64,000 nt of DNA from Pseudomonas sp. PSE14 (GCF_029203285.1 NZ_CP115669.1:248001-312000); one strand, 5' to 3'; shown: positions 17,567-26,013, counted from the first letter of the stretch. Numbers and translations: made by a program. The notes: generated by a model from the sequence alone, not told the origin.

Positions 17567-19792
17567 TCAGAAGTCGGTGGTGACCGAGACGCCGAAGGTG
17601 CGCGGGTCGCCGAACATCACGGCGGCGGTCTGGAAACCGCCCGGCAGGGTGTGGTTGCGGTATTCCTTGTCGGTCAGGTTGTTCACATAGGCAGTGACGC
17701 GGGTGGTTTCGCCCGGCAACTCGTAGGTCACCCGCGCGTTGCCCAGGGTGTAACCGCCGGAGCGCATGTTGGCGCTCTGGTCGTTGGTGAAGAAGTACTG
17801 GCGGCTGCGGGTGTTCCAGTCGGTGCCGAGGATCACCGCGCCGCCGACGTTCAGCGGGATGCGGTAGTCGGCGCCAAGCACGGCCGAGACGTTGGGTGCG
17901 CGGACGAAGTTGTTGCCGGAATAGTCGTCCTTGCCCGAGGTGTAGTCGGTGAACTCGGTGTGCAAGAGGCCCAGGCCGAAGTTGACGTGGAGGTTCTGCA
18001 GCGGGATGGCTTCCAGTTCGAACTCGGCGCCGTAGGCCTCGCCCTGGGCGCCGTTGGCCAGGCGCGAGACGGTCTGGTTGTTCACCGCGGTGACGATGTT
18101 GAGCTGGATGTCCTCGTAGTCGTAGTAGAACAGGCTGGTATTGGCGTTCAGGCGGCCATCGAACCATTCCGACTTCAGGCCCAGCTCGTAGGAGGTGAGG
18201 TATTCCGGGTCCACCGTGGCGACGGTGGCCTGGCTGGTCACGCCGGTGTTGTAGCCGCCGGAGCGGAAGCCACGGGCATAGCGGAAGTAGGCCCGGGCGT
18301 TATCGGAAATGCGGTACTCCGGGGTCAGGTCCCAGCTGTAGTCGCTCCAGGTGTTGCTCTCGTCCTGGCTGGCATTGGCGACCAGTTGCGAGAGGACGTT
18401 GTCCTGCTTCCACCAGTCGCCATCGCCGAACACCGCGGGGCCTCGGTTCTGCAGGCGCAGCAGGTCGATGTCCTTGGTCTCGCGGGTCCAGCGCAGGCCG
18501 GCGGTGAGGCTGAAGTCATCGGTGAAGTTGTAGGTGGTGCTGCCGAAGACGGCGTAGCTCTCGGTCTGCTGGTCGTAGCTGACGTTGTTGTAGGAACGCG
18601 GGATGTACGGGTTGGTCAGCGCCGCGTTGACACTTTCCGCCTGCAGGTCCTCGTTGAAGTAGTGGAAGCCCAGCACCCAGTTCAGCCGTTCGGTGCGCGG
18701 CGAGGCCAGGCGAAACTCCTGGGAGTACTGCTGGCTGTCGGCGTAGCCGTAGCTGCGCTGCAGTTCCAGCGGGGTGTTGTCGCTGTCGCTCCAGCCGTCG
18801 CGGGTGAAGTGCTCGAAGGCGGTGATGGAGGTCAGCTCCAGGTCGCCCAGTTGCCAGACCAGGTTGAGGTTGCTGCCCAACTGGTCGATCTCGGCCTGGT
18901 ACTTGGCGTTGAAGTTGGCCTTGCCCAGCTTCGGGTCGATGGAATAGCCGAACTGGTTGGTGCCGTTGGGCCGGGTGCCGTAGCTGACGGTGTTGTAGCT
19001 GGCGGTGTCGTGGTAGCTGCGGGCGTGCAGGTTGAGGTTGGCGTCGAGGTCATCGTTGATCCTCGCGGCGAACTGCAGGCGCACGGCGTCGTCTTCCAGC
19101 GCGCCCTGGTCGTCGTTGTCGTTGATGTTCTCGGTGTAGCCGTCGCGGCCCTGGTGATGGAAGGACAGGCGCCCGGCCAGCTTGTCGTCCACCAGCGCGT
19201 CGCTTACCGCGCCCTCGACGATGCGGTTGGCGTAATTGCCCATGTCGACCTTGAAATAGCCCTCGGGGCTGAAGGTCGGCTTGCGCGAGATGAAGTTGAT
19301 CGCACCGCCCGTGGTGTTCTTGCCCCACAGCGTGCCTTGTGGGCCGCGCAGCACCTCCACGCGCTCCTGGTCGAACAGCGGGAAGCCGGTGGCGCTGATG
19401 TTGGCGATGTACACGTCGTCGACGTAGATGCCGATCGGGCTGACGGTGTTGGCGCCCTGGTCGCCGGTGCCCAGGCCGCGAATCCACCAGCGCGGACGGC
19501 CGTGGCCGTCGGTGGTGCCCGCCGAGGCGTTGGGCGTGTAGCGGGTCACTTCATTGGCCGATTGCAACGAGGCGTCGCGGATCTTCTCGCCGCTGAGCAC
19601 GGTGATCGGCGCCGGCACTTCCTGCACCGACTCTTCGCGCTTCTGCGCGGTCACCACCACCTTGCCCAGGGTGGGCGCGGCGCTGGTGTCGTTGTTCTGC
19701 TGGGTGTCGCTGTCGTCCGCCGCGGCGTTCTGGCTGGCGAGTCCCCCCAGACTCAGGACGATGGCGAGGGAAAGGGTACTGCGTTTGAACAT
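17567..19792 (-). CDS. TonB-dependent outer-membrane receptor, sulfur-island associated
   Basis: 741 residues with a signal peptide (about 1-25). The plug domain includes VVVTAQKREES (TonB box region), the plug motifs VEVLRGPQGTLWGKN and GGAINFISRKP, and then a long beta-barrel ending in Phe (GVSVTTDF), as required for outer-membrane insertion. There is no Cys and there are three internal Met. Similarity is to the general TonB receptor group rather than to catechol siderophore receptors, and context suggests an organosulfur substrate. ATG 19792 is used rather than the 20-codon upstream extension, because the signal peptide starts here. A sigma-54-type promoter lies about 135 nt upstream. Confidence 0.88.
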   Translation of the reverse strand: MFKRSTLSLAIVLSLGGLASQNAAADDSDTQQNNDTSAAPTLGKVVVTAQKREESVQEVPAPITVLSGEKIRDASLQSANEVTRYTPNASAGTTDGHGRPRWWIRGLGTGDQGANTVSPIGIYVDDVYIANISATGFPLFDQERVEVLRGPQGTLWGKNTTGGAINFISRKPTFSPEGYFKVDMGNYANRIVEGAVSDALVDDKLAGRLSFHHQGRDGYTENINDNDDQGALEDDAVRLQFAARINDDLDANLNLHARSYHDTASYNTVSYGTRPNGTNQFGYSIDPKLGKANFNAKYQAEIDQLGSNLNLVWQLGDLELTSITAFEHFTRDGWSDSDNTPLELQRSYGYADSQQYSQEFRLASPRTERLNWVLGFHYFNEDLQAESVNAALTNPYIPRSYNNVSYDQQTESYAVFGSTTYNFTDDFSLTAGLRWTRETKDIDLLRLQNRGPAVFGDGDWWKQDNVLSQLVANASQDESNTWSDYSWDLTPEYRISDNARAYFRYARGFRSGGYNTGVTSQATVATVDPEYLTSYELGLKSEWFDGRLNANTSLFYYDYEDIQLNIVTAVNNQTVSRLANGAQGEAYGAEFELEAIPLQNLHVNFGLGLLHTEFTDYTSGKDDYSGNNFVRAPNVSAVLGADYRIPLNVGGAVILGTDWNTRSRQYFFTNDQSANMRSGGYTLGNARVTYELPGETTRVTAYVNNLTDKEYRNHTLPGGFQTAAVMFGDPRTFGVSVTTDF

Positions 19793-19924
19793 GGTGTCCC
19801 CAAGGGGCGGCGAAAGGACGGCCGGCTCTGTGGTGCTCGGTCGTCGCCGCAAGGCATCTAGCTGTTATTGCGTTGCTCTTGTGCTGGCTCACGCGTGATA
19901 AGGCCGGTTGGCTTGCAGGGGCTA

Positions 19925-19942
19925 TCGCAACATCCGTACCGC
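19925..19942 (-). promoter_or_regulatory. sigma-54-like promoter of the TonB receptor gene
   Basis: On the minus strand GCGGTACGGATGTTGCGA has GG (19940-19939) and GC (19928-19927) separated by 10 bp, with ACG and TTGC matching consensus but CGGT instead of TGGC. The leader would be about 120 nt. Upstream dyads GCTGCT-N5-AGCAGC (20005-20021) and GCTGCC-TG-GGCAGC (20037-20050) resemble those in the divergent region at 15.4 kb. Confidence 0.55.
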
Positions 19943-20004
19943 TTTTGGGTTTGATCTCAATGTGTTGATCTATAAGGGAATTTCTTAGGTCTTGTGGATT
20001 CTGT

Positions 20005-20050
20005 GCTGCTGGGGAAGCAGCCCGTGCTGGCGTGTCGCTGCCTGGGCAGC
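20005..20050. promoter_or_regulatory. GCTGC/GCAGC dyads upstream of the receptor promoter
   Basis: Two inverted repeats, GCTGCT-GGGGA-AGCAGC (20005-20021) and GCTGCC-TG-GGCAGC (20037-20050), lie 65-110 bp upstream of the sigma-54-like promoter of the receptor gene. They may be enhancer sites for the regulator of the sulfur island. Confidence 0.4.
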
Positions 20051-20070
20051 AGCGCGGCAGCAAGGGAAAG

Positions 20071-20093
20071 GCCCTGCGCGGAACGCGCAGGGC
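20071..20093 (-). terminator. terminator of the deacetylase-like gene
   Basis: Perfect 10-bp arms GCCCTGCGCG (20071-20080) and CGCGCAGGGC (20084-20093) with a 3-nt loop, followed in the minus sense by CTTTCCCTT. It lies just past the stop codon at 20100. Confidence 0.75.
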
Positions 20094-20099
20094 GGTGGC

Positions 20100-21101
20100 T
20101 CAGATGACCTCGCTTTCCCGCAGGCTCTGCGGACTCTCCAGCGTGATCCGGGCGATCTCGTCCTTGCGCAGGAAGGCGACGCCCGGATGGCGCTTCGCGT
20201 ATTCCAGGAAGGCGTCCCAGGCGCGAACCATCTGTGGCGTACCGCTGATGCGGTCATGGGCGCTGAGGGACATCATCCGCCGCCGGCTGGCGGCTTCCTG
20301 GTAGAGCTGATCGAATTCCAGCTTGATCTGTTCGAGGAACTGGCTGGGCGAGTAGTTGCGCCCCTCCACCAGCAGGATGTCGTTGTTGCGCAGGGTGTAG
20401 GGCACCACCGCGAAGTCCCGGCCGTTCACGGGCTCGATGAATGGCTCGTCGCGGCTGAGGTCGTCGATGTGGTAGCGGTAACCCAGCTCCTGCAGCAGCG
20501 ACAGGGTATTGGGCCCGCGTCGCAGCCAGTTGCAGTTGTAGCCCTGGGGGCGCTGGCCGGTGACTTCCTCCACCATGTCGCGGGCGGCGATGAGGAAGGC
20601 GCGCTCCTCGTCGCGGCTCATCGCGTACTGGGAGCTCCAGCGCGGACCGTGGGCGGCGGCCTCGTGCCCGCGCCGGACGATTTCCCGCGCCAGGTCGGGG
20701 CTGTGTCGGACGGCTTCGCCGATCATGTGCGAGGTCACCTTGATCCCGTGGCGGTCCCAGAGGTCGAGCATCCGTGGGATGCCTTCGCGGTAGCCATAGG
20801 CGAACCAGCTGTTGGCGGCGGCGTCGGCGGGTACGCTGTCGGGGAAGTCCACGCGGGGGAACGGGCTGTCGGTGCCCTTGAGCGGCTGGCCACCCGCTTC
20901 GAACTGCATGGAGATGGAGATGACCAGGCGGATGCCGCCGGGCCAGAAGCGTGCGCTGGCGGTGGCTTTGCTGCTCCGGGGTGGCGTCGCCGCGCCGGCC
21001 GAGCCTGCGCCCAGTGCCATGCCGGCGGCGATGACGCCGACGCCGGCGCCGACCTGGGTGATGAAGCTTCGGCGGCCGAGGCCATTGTGCTCGGTGCTCA
21101 T
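20100..21101 (-). CDS. Tat-exported polysaccharide deacetylase-like protein
   Basis: 333 residues. The N-terminus has a twin-arginine signal (GRRSFI followed by a hydrophobic stretch and AGAA), so it is exported folded. The rest matches the NodB/polysaccharide deacetylase fold of the PuuE-like subgroup (GIPRMLDLWDRHGIKVTSHM; RRGHEAAAHGPRW; SAHDR). These act on amide bonds of N-acetyl sugars or cyclic amides. ATG 21101 lies 11 nt after the stop of the NTF2-like gene, so they are one operon divergent from a LysR regulator. Substrate unknown. Confidence 0.8.
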   Translation of the reverse strand: MSTEHNGLGRRSFITQVGAGVGVIAAGMALGAGSAGAATPPRSSKATASARFWPGGIRLVISISMQFEAGGQPLKGTDSPFPRVDFPDSVPADAAANSWFAYGYREGIPRMLDLWDRHGIKVTSHMIGEAVRHSPDLAREIVRRGHEAAAHGPRWSSQYAMSRDEERAFLIAARDMVEEVTGQRPQGYNCNWLRRGPNTLSLLQELGYRYHIDDLSRDEPFIEPVNGRDFAVVPYTLRNNDILLVEGRNYSPSQFLEQIKLEFDQLYQEAASRRRMMSLSAHDRISGTPQMVRAWDAFLEYAKRHPGVAFLRKDEIARITLESPQSLRESEVI

Positions 21102-21112
21102 CGTGGCCTCCG

Positions 21113-21646
21113 TCAGTTCGACACCACGCCGAGCTGGCGCAGCAGGCTGAGGTTGTCTTCGATGTGCCAGTTGTCGGTGATGCGGCCGTCGGCGATGCGA
21201 TAGATGTCGGTGGCGATGAAGTCCACGGCCTGTCCCGCACCCTGGTGGCCAAGGAAGGGGCCGGTGAAGCGTCCGCTGAAGCGCAGGTGCAGGACCACGC
21301 GATCGCCCGTCACCAGCATCTGCTCGATACGGCAGTGCAGATCGGGGATCGCGGCTTTCATCATGGCCGAGGCCTTCAGCGGTCCCTCGATACCTTGTGG
21401 CCGACCGGCGGGCAGGGTGCGGTCGGTGAAGCTCTCGGCCAACGCCTGACGAGCGAGTGCAGGGTCGCCGCTGTCCCAGAACGTGGCGTAGCGGCGTGCG
21501 GCGAGGATCTGCGCATCGAGCCGGGGCTTGGGCAGTGATGCGTCGGCAATCAGTTGCCCGGGCTCCAGCAGGGGAGGGCTGGCGGCGATGGCCGAGCCGG
21601 CGGCGAACAAGGCCAGGGTGGCAAGCAGGGGGCGAAGATGAGGCAT
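21113..21646 (-). CDS. secreted NTF2/SnoaL-like protein
   Basis: 177 residues with a Sec signal peptide (LLATLALFAAGSAIAAS) and an NTF2/SnoaL-like cone fold. The SnoaL-type ending DFIATDIYRIADGRITDNWHIED is clear. Members are small cyclases, hydrolases or binding proteins. It is first in a two-gene unit with the Tat-exported deacetylase-like gene, divergent from the LysR regulator, which suggests a periplasmic process controlled by that regulator. Confidence 0.75.
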   Translation of the reverse strand: MPHLRPLLATLALFAAGSAIAASPPLLEPGQLIADASLPKPRLDAQILAARRYATFWDSGDPALARQALAESFTDRTLPAGRPQGIEGPLKASAMMKAAIPDLHCRIEQMLVTGDRVVLHLRFSGRFTGPFLGHQGAGQAVDFIATDIYRIADGRITDNWHIEDNLSLLRQLGVVSN

Positions 21647-21764
21647 GGCGAACTCCGGTCAGGGCGCTTCGAGGCGCGGTAGCCGTCATTCTCTGTTGCG
21701 GGTTTCGATGGAAATACGCTAGATACGTCGATGCATTCTTTCTGTTTCGTGAAGAGTTGGTCGA

Positions 21765-22670
21765 ATGATCGATAACCTCGTCAATCTCGTGGCCTTCGAC
21801 CGTATCGTCAGCGCCGGCAGCTTGTCCGCCGCGGCGCGCGAGCTGGATGTGTCCCTGGCGGTGATCAGCAAGCGCCTGGCTCACCTGGAAGGCAGCCTGG
21901 GTGTGCGCCTGTTGCAGCGCACCACCCGGAGACAGGCGTTGACCGAGGAGGGGGCGCTGTTCCATGCCCAGGTACTGCGTATCCTGGCGGAGGTGGATGC
22001 GGCGAACGCACTGATCTCGCGCCGGCGCGAGAGCATCGATGGCCTGTTGCGCCTGACCGCGCCGATCGACTTCGGTCGCCGTTGGATCGCCCCGCTGCTG
22101 GCGCGATTCCAGCAGCTTCATCCGCAACTGTCGGTGCAGCTGGAACTGAGCGACAGCCTGATCGACCTGCTCGAAGGCGGGCTGGACATGGCCGTGCGGG
22201 TCGGTGCGCTGGAGGACTCGTCGCTCATCGCGCGGCCACTGGCGGACAACTACCGTGTACTGTGCGCGGCGCCTGCGTACCTGGAGACGCATGGCGAACC
22301 GGCGCATCCGGCTGAGCTGCTGCGCCATCGCTGTATCGTCAATGGCGAACAGCCCCGCAGCGAGTGGCGATTCGTTGCCGCCGATGGTGAGCGCATCGCC
22401 GTGCGGGTGCAGGCCAGCCTGTTGAGCAATGACGGCGGTGCCGTGCATGCGTGGCTGCTCGCCGCTGGCGGCATCGCCTTGAAATCGATCTGGGACGTGG
22501 GCGAGGACATCGCCGCCGGCCGCTTGCGACGGGTGTTGCCGGATTACCGCGTGCCCAGCGCGCCGCTGCATGCACTCTACCCCCATGCCCGGCATGTACC
22601 GCCCAGGGTTCGTGCGTTCATCGAATTTCTTCGCGAGCAGTTGGGCGAGAGGCCGGAACTTTCGTCGTAA
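21765..22670 (+). CDS. LysR-family transcriptional regulator
   Basis: 301 residues. The N-terminal winged HTH is typical (AFDRIVSAGSLSAAARELDV, then ISKRLAHLEGSLGVRLLQRT), followed by a periplasmic-binding-like effector domain. The closest pattern is the CrgA/AaeR-like subgroup. It is divergent from the NTF2-like/deacetylase genes with a 118-bp shared control region, so it most likely regulates them and itself. The effector cannot be predicted. Confidence 0.88.
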   Translation: MIDNLVNLVAFDRIVSAGSLSAAARELDVSLAVISKRLAHLEGSLGVRLLQRTTRRQALTEEGALFHAQVLRILAEVDAANALISRRRESIDGLLRLTAPIDFGRRWIAPLLARFQQLHPQLSVQLELSDSLIDLLEGGLDMAVRVGALEDSSLIARPLADNYRVLCAAPAYLETHGEPAHPAELLRHRCIVNGEQPRSEWRFVAADGERIAVRVQASLLSNDGGAVHAWLLAAGGIALKSIWDVGEDIAAGRLRRVLPDYRVPSAPLHALYPHARHVPPRVRAFIEFLREQLGERPELSS

Positions 22671-22729
22671 CAGCTCTGGGGCGGGCTTGCTGCTGGTAAA
22701 GTGAGTTCTCGCACAACCTGGAGTTGGCA

Positions 22730-23467
22730 ATGAATACCCTCCTGCCGGAACGCCCCCTGCAACGCTTCCCGCGCAATCTGCGTGGACGCGATTTCGTGGT
22801 GGGGGATGTGCACGGCCATTTCGAACTGCTCGAACGCCTGCTGGAACGGGTGGCGTTCGATAGCGCCGCTGACCGTCTGTTTGCCGCCGGCGACCTGGTG
22901 GACCGCGGACCTTATTCGCCGCGTGTGCTGGAGTGGCTGGAGCACTCCTGGTTCGCCTCGGTGCGCGGTAACCATGAGCAACTGGTGATCGACTCGGTGC
23001 TGGCTGGCGATGACCGCGACCTGCACTACCGCAACGGCGGCGTGTGGCTCTACGCCTTGCCGCAGGATGAACGCGAGCGCATCGCCCGGCGCCTGCAGCG
23101 CCTGCCGTTGGTCATCGAGGTGGAAGTCGCGGAGGGTCGGCGCGTCGGCATCGTCCACGCCGAACCGCCGATCTCACCCGCTTTCCCGGATTGGGACAGC
23201 GGCATGGCCGCCCTGGCCGGGGAGCTGGGCAGCGCCGCCCGGCGTAGCGCGGCGGCATTGGCGATGTGGGCGCGCACCCGCATCGAGGGCGAGGACGATA
23301 CGCCGGTGCCTGGCCTGGAGCGTCTGTATGTCGGCCACACGGCGCAGACCCGGGTACGCCGGCTGGGCAACACGCACTACATCGACACCGGCAGCGGCTA
23401 TGCCGACGGCGTCCTGAGCCTGGTGGACATGCACTGCGGGAAGGTGGAGACGGCGACCTCGCGCTGA
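22730..23467 (+). CDS. PrpA/PrpB-type metallophosphoesterase (PPP-family phosphatase)
   Basis: 245 residues. All core metal-binding motifs are present: GDVHGHF (about residues 25-31), GDLVDRG (about 51-57) and RGNHE (about 81-85), with a C-terminal YVGHT His. The length and motifs fit bacterial Ser/Thr protein phosphatases or ApaH-like diadenosine tetraphosphatases. ATG 22730 has a GGAG ribosome site. It stands alone between a LysR gene and a convergent CBS gene. Confidence 0.85.
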   Translation: MNTLLPERPLQRFPRNLRGRDFVVGDVHGHFELLERLLERVAFDSAADRLFAAGDLVDRGPYSPRVLEWLEHSWFASVRGNHEQLVIDSVLAGDDRDLHYRNGGVWLYALPQDERERIARRLQRLPLVIEVEVAEGRRVGIVHAEPPISPAFPDWDSGMAALAGELGSAARRSAAALAMWARTRIEGEDDTPVPGLERLYVGHTAQTRVRRLGNTHYIDTGSGYADGVLSLVDMHCGKVETATSR

Positions 23468-23485
23468 GCGGCCGCCGGCATCCGT

Positions 23486-23920
23486 TCACTCGCCGCGGAT
23501 GTACTGCTCCAGCTGGCGGATCAGGTCGGCCTGTTCGGCGATGGCCGCCTTCACCAGGTCGCCGATGGACAGCAGGCCCAGCAGCTCCCCGTTCTCGACC
23601 ACCGGCAGGTGGCGCAGGTGGCGCTCGGTCATGATGCTCATGCACTTGTCGATGTTCAGGTGGGTTTCCACGGTGATCACCGGCGCGGTCATCACGTCGC
23701 GAACCGGCGTGTCCTCCGAGTTACGCCCCTTCAGCGCCAGGCGCCGGGCGTAGTCGCGCTCGCTGAAGAAGCCGACCACCTGGTTGGCCTCCACCACCGG
23801 CAAGCCGCCGAGGTTCTTGTCCGCCATCAGGCGCAATGCGTCGATGACCAGCGCGTCCGGGCCAATGGTGTAAACCTGCTGGTCCGCCTTGGCGTTCAAC
23901 AGCTGAGCCACATTCTTCAT
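23486..23920 (-). CDS. CBS-domain pair protein
   Basis: 144 residues made of two CBS motifs (about 8-65 and 75-130), seen in DALRLMADKNLGGLPVVE and IMTERHLRHLPVVENGELLG. Stand-alone CBS pairs bind adenine nucleotides and sense energy status or modulate partners. ATG 23920 is preceded by GGGGGCAGGA. It converges on the phosphatase gene with an 18-bp gap. The partner is unknown. Confidence 0.85.
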   Translation of the reverse strand: MKNVAQLLNAKADQQVYTIGPDALVIDALRLMADKNLGGLPVVEANQVVGFFSERDYARRLALKGRNSEDTPVRDVMTAPVITVETHLNIDKCMSIMTERHLRHLPVVENGELLGLLSIGDLVKAAIAEQADLIRQLEQYIRGE

Positions 23921-24085
23921 TCCTGCCCCCTTTCGTCGTCTCACGGCGCGATGCCCGAGGTTCATAGAGAATCGTGGACAGATGGCGATCCGGCAAGGTC
24001 GGAAAGCGGCGCGGACACCATTGAAAGCGTCAAGCTCCGCCCGCGCGATTTATACTGTCCTTCCCCTCCTGCTTTCTGATCGGCC

Positions 24086-24265
24086 ATGACTGACGACGAC
24101 CGCGACCTCCCCGAGCCCGAACATGACCACCTGCTCGATCTCGACGACGACCTCGACAGCCTGCTGGACGCGGACGCGGCGTACTTCGACGACCATCCGG
24201 ATGACGATGAGCCGGAGGAATACCAGTCGGGTCTGGACGATGAGGACGATTGGCCGGAGGACTGA
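24086..24265 (+). CDS. 59-aa highly acidic hypothetical protein
   Basis: A small frame from ATG 24086 to TGA 24265 encodes 59 residues, about half of them Asp or Glu, with a tract LLDLDDDLDSLLDADAAYF and the ending DDEDDWPED. No membrane segment or known domain is seen. There is no strong ribosome site, though codon use looks like real coding sequence and the Leu spacing suggests an amphipathic helix. It lies 65 nt before a lipoprotein gene on the same strand. It could be a nucleic-acid-mimic or a metal-binding protein; the function is unknown. Confidence 0.6.
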   Translation: MTDDDRDLPEPEHDHLLDLDDDLDSLLDADAAYFDDHPDDDEPEEYQSGLDDEDDWPED

Positions 24266-24330
24266 TTCCAGACGGCTTCTTTGCGTCATGAAGTGCTGGC
24301 AGAATGCCCCAGATCAGAAGAGGGACCACC

Positions 24331-25062
24331 ATGCGCTACCTCCCCATCATCCTGAGCCTCGCCCTGCTGGGCGGCTGCTCCTCCTCGGTCCGCACTGACG
24401 AGCGCGGCGCCCCGATTTCCCTGTACCGCGATACCCGCCATAGCCTGGTGGTGAACTTCCAGCCGGATGCCCAGGTGGCGGCCAACCCGCGCTGGCGCAC
24501 GCTCATGAGCAACTGGCGAGAGGCCCTGCGCGAAGAGGCGGATTCGGCGGACTATCAGCTGTCGGTCCAGGACGGCGAGCCGCGCGCCACGCAAACCCTG
24601 TCCACCCTGGTGGTGATCGAGGTTGGCGCCGGCCATAGCGCCAACAACCGCCCGCGCGCTGAAGATGGCGAGTGGATCACCTCCACCGTGCGCTACCACG
24701 ACGGTCTCACCGGCCAACTGCTCGCTTCGCGCCGCTATGACAGCGAGGCCGAGTCCACCGGCGACCTGTTCTCCTCGATGGGGGCGGCGCAACTGAATGC
24801 TGTGTCCGAGCAGATCGTCGAGGAAATCACCGGCGCACTGCTGGTCGCCCGTCCTTCCCGCCCGCTGCCGTCGCCCACGACTCCCGCAGCCCCGGTACCT
24901 CCGCAACGGAGCGTCCCCGCTCCGGTCGCCCCGACAGCGGTCGAAACCGTCGCCCACGCCGCCCCACCGCGAAGCCAGGAGCAGCAGATCCTCGACCTGC
25001 AGCAGCGCAACCTGCCTTACGAGGAATACCGGGACGAGTACCGGCGGATCATGGGGCGCTGA
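24331..25062 (+). CDS. outer-membrane-type lipoprotein of unknown function
   Basis: 243 residues with a lipoprotein signal (LLGGC, Cys at about 16; the +2 residue is Ser, compatible with the outer membrane). The N-terminal 170 residues form one domain (LVVIEVGAGHS, LTGQLLASRRYDSE) of the kind seen in DUF4410-like lipoproteins. It is followed by a Pro/Ala/Val-rich linker (about 180-220) and a short helical tail. ATG 24331 has a GAGGGACC ribosome site. I do not recognise a specific function. Confidence 0.75.
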   Translation: MRYLPIILSLALLGGCSSSVRTDERGAPISLYRDTRHSLVVNFQPDAQVAANPRWRTLMSNWREALREEADSADYQLSVQDGEPRATQTLSTLVVIEVGAGHSANNRPRAEDGEWITSTVRYHDGLTGQLLASRRYDSEAESTGDLFSSMGAAQLNAVSEQIVEEITGALLVARPSRPLPSPTTPAAPVPPQRSVPAPVAPTAVETVAHAAPPRSQEQQILDLQQRNLPYEEYRDEYRRIMGR

Positions 25063-25104
25063 CGGCAGCGTCGCGCCCCTGCGCCGTAGTTCGAGCGTTC
25101 GGGG

Positions 25105-25701
25105 CTACCAGAACCAGCCGTCGTCCGACAGCTCCTGTTGGCAGCTCTTGTACTGGGCGCTGTACAGCGAGGCGCGCGCCTGGACCTTCTGCGACACGTT
25201 CTTCAGCCACGGCTTGGCGTCGTAACTGCGATTGCGATAGCCGCCCCAACCCTCGTGGTAGTTCAGGTACTGGGCATAGGCGTCCCACTTGGAGACGCGG
25301 TTGACGCTGTAGGTCTTCTGCATGTACCAGCCCATGAAGTCCAGCGCGTCGGCGAAGTCGTCGCGGTCGGCGCCCCAGTCCCCGGCATCCTTCTTGTAGT
25401 CCGCCCAGGTCTCGTCCTTGGCTTGGGCGTAACCGTAGGCGGAGCTGACCCGGCCCCAGGGAATGAAACCGAGGAAGTAATAGCGGGGCGGCAAGGCGTC
25501 GTGCTTGAAGGAGGACTCCTGGTACATCATCGCCATCGGCACCTGGATCGGCGCTCCCCAGCGCTTCTGCATCTTCAGCGCCGCCTCGTGCCATTTCGGC
25601 TTTTCGCGGAAGATTTCGCAGAGGTTGTCGGGATTGGCAGGCGGCTTGGTGGCGCAACCGGCAAGGGCCAGGAGCAGGGCTGGCATCAGGAGCCGAAGCA
25701 T
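25105..25701 (-). CDS. SLT-like (lytic transglycosylase family) lipoprotein
   Basis: 198 residues with a lipobox LALAGCA (Cys near 16) and an SLT-type catalytic region: the Glu in AMMYQESSFKHDA (about residue 62) followed by SSAYGYAQAKDETW, which matches the soluble lytic transglycosylase pattern of E, then a GxxQ-like substrate strand. It would cleave peptidoglycan at the outer-membrane inner face. ATG 25701 is selected because the lipobox begins there. Confidence 0.8.
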   Translation of the reverse strand: MLRLLMPALLLALAGCATKPPANPDNLCEIFREKPKWHEAALKMQKRWGAPIQVPMAMMYQESSFKHDALPPRYYFLGFIPWGRVSSAYGYAQAKDETWADYKKDAGDWGADRDDFADALDFMGWYMQKTYSVNRVSKWDAYAQYLNYHEGWGGYRNRSYDAKPWLKNVSQKVQARASLYSAQYKSCQQELSDDGWFW

Positions 25702-25868
25702 TGGCGGTTTATCCTTTTCGCGCACGATGGCGGAGGCTTATACAGCCTTTGCTGGCGAAGATGAATCGTATGGCGTCGAGGGCAATTCCAGCGCTGGAGT
25801 CCGCCAGTTGCCTGGTATATGCGGCGGGAAGCGGCGGGCATGCGCGAGGCCGAATCGCCAGAAACAGG

Positions 25869-25891
25869 AAAGCCCTCTCAGGGCGGGCTTT
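25869..25891 (-). terminator. terminator after tRNA-Arg
   Basis: Arms AAAGCCC (25869-25875) and GGGCTTT (25885-25891) enclose further pairing. It lies 45 nt past the 3' end of the minus-strand tRNA. The rest of the 25702-25936 gap shows nothing recognisable. Confidence 0.7.
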
Positions 25892-25936
25892 ACAGGTGGT
25901 TTCGCAGACCGCTTGAGGCAGCTCGAAACAGGGAGA

Positions 25937-26013
25937 TGGCGCATCCGGCGGGATTCGAACCCACGACCCCTGCCTTCGGAGGGCAGTACTCTATCCAGCT
26001 GAGCTACGGATGC
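25937..26013 (-). tRNA. tRNA-Arg (anticodon CCG)
   Basis: 77 nt with CCA encoded. The acceptor arm GCATCCG pairs with CGGATGC, the D-arm is in AGCTCAGCTGGATAGAG, the anticodon stem is CTGCC/GGCAG with loop CTCCGAA giving anticodon CCG, and the T-arm has GGTTCGAATCC. It reads CGG arginine codons. Confidence 0.96.

Noticed and set aside
17651..19861. Long plus-strand frame opposite the TonB receptor
   Set aside because: Antisense shadow of a strongly supported receptor gene. Val/Gly/Ala-rich without domain.
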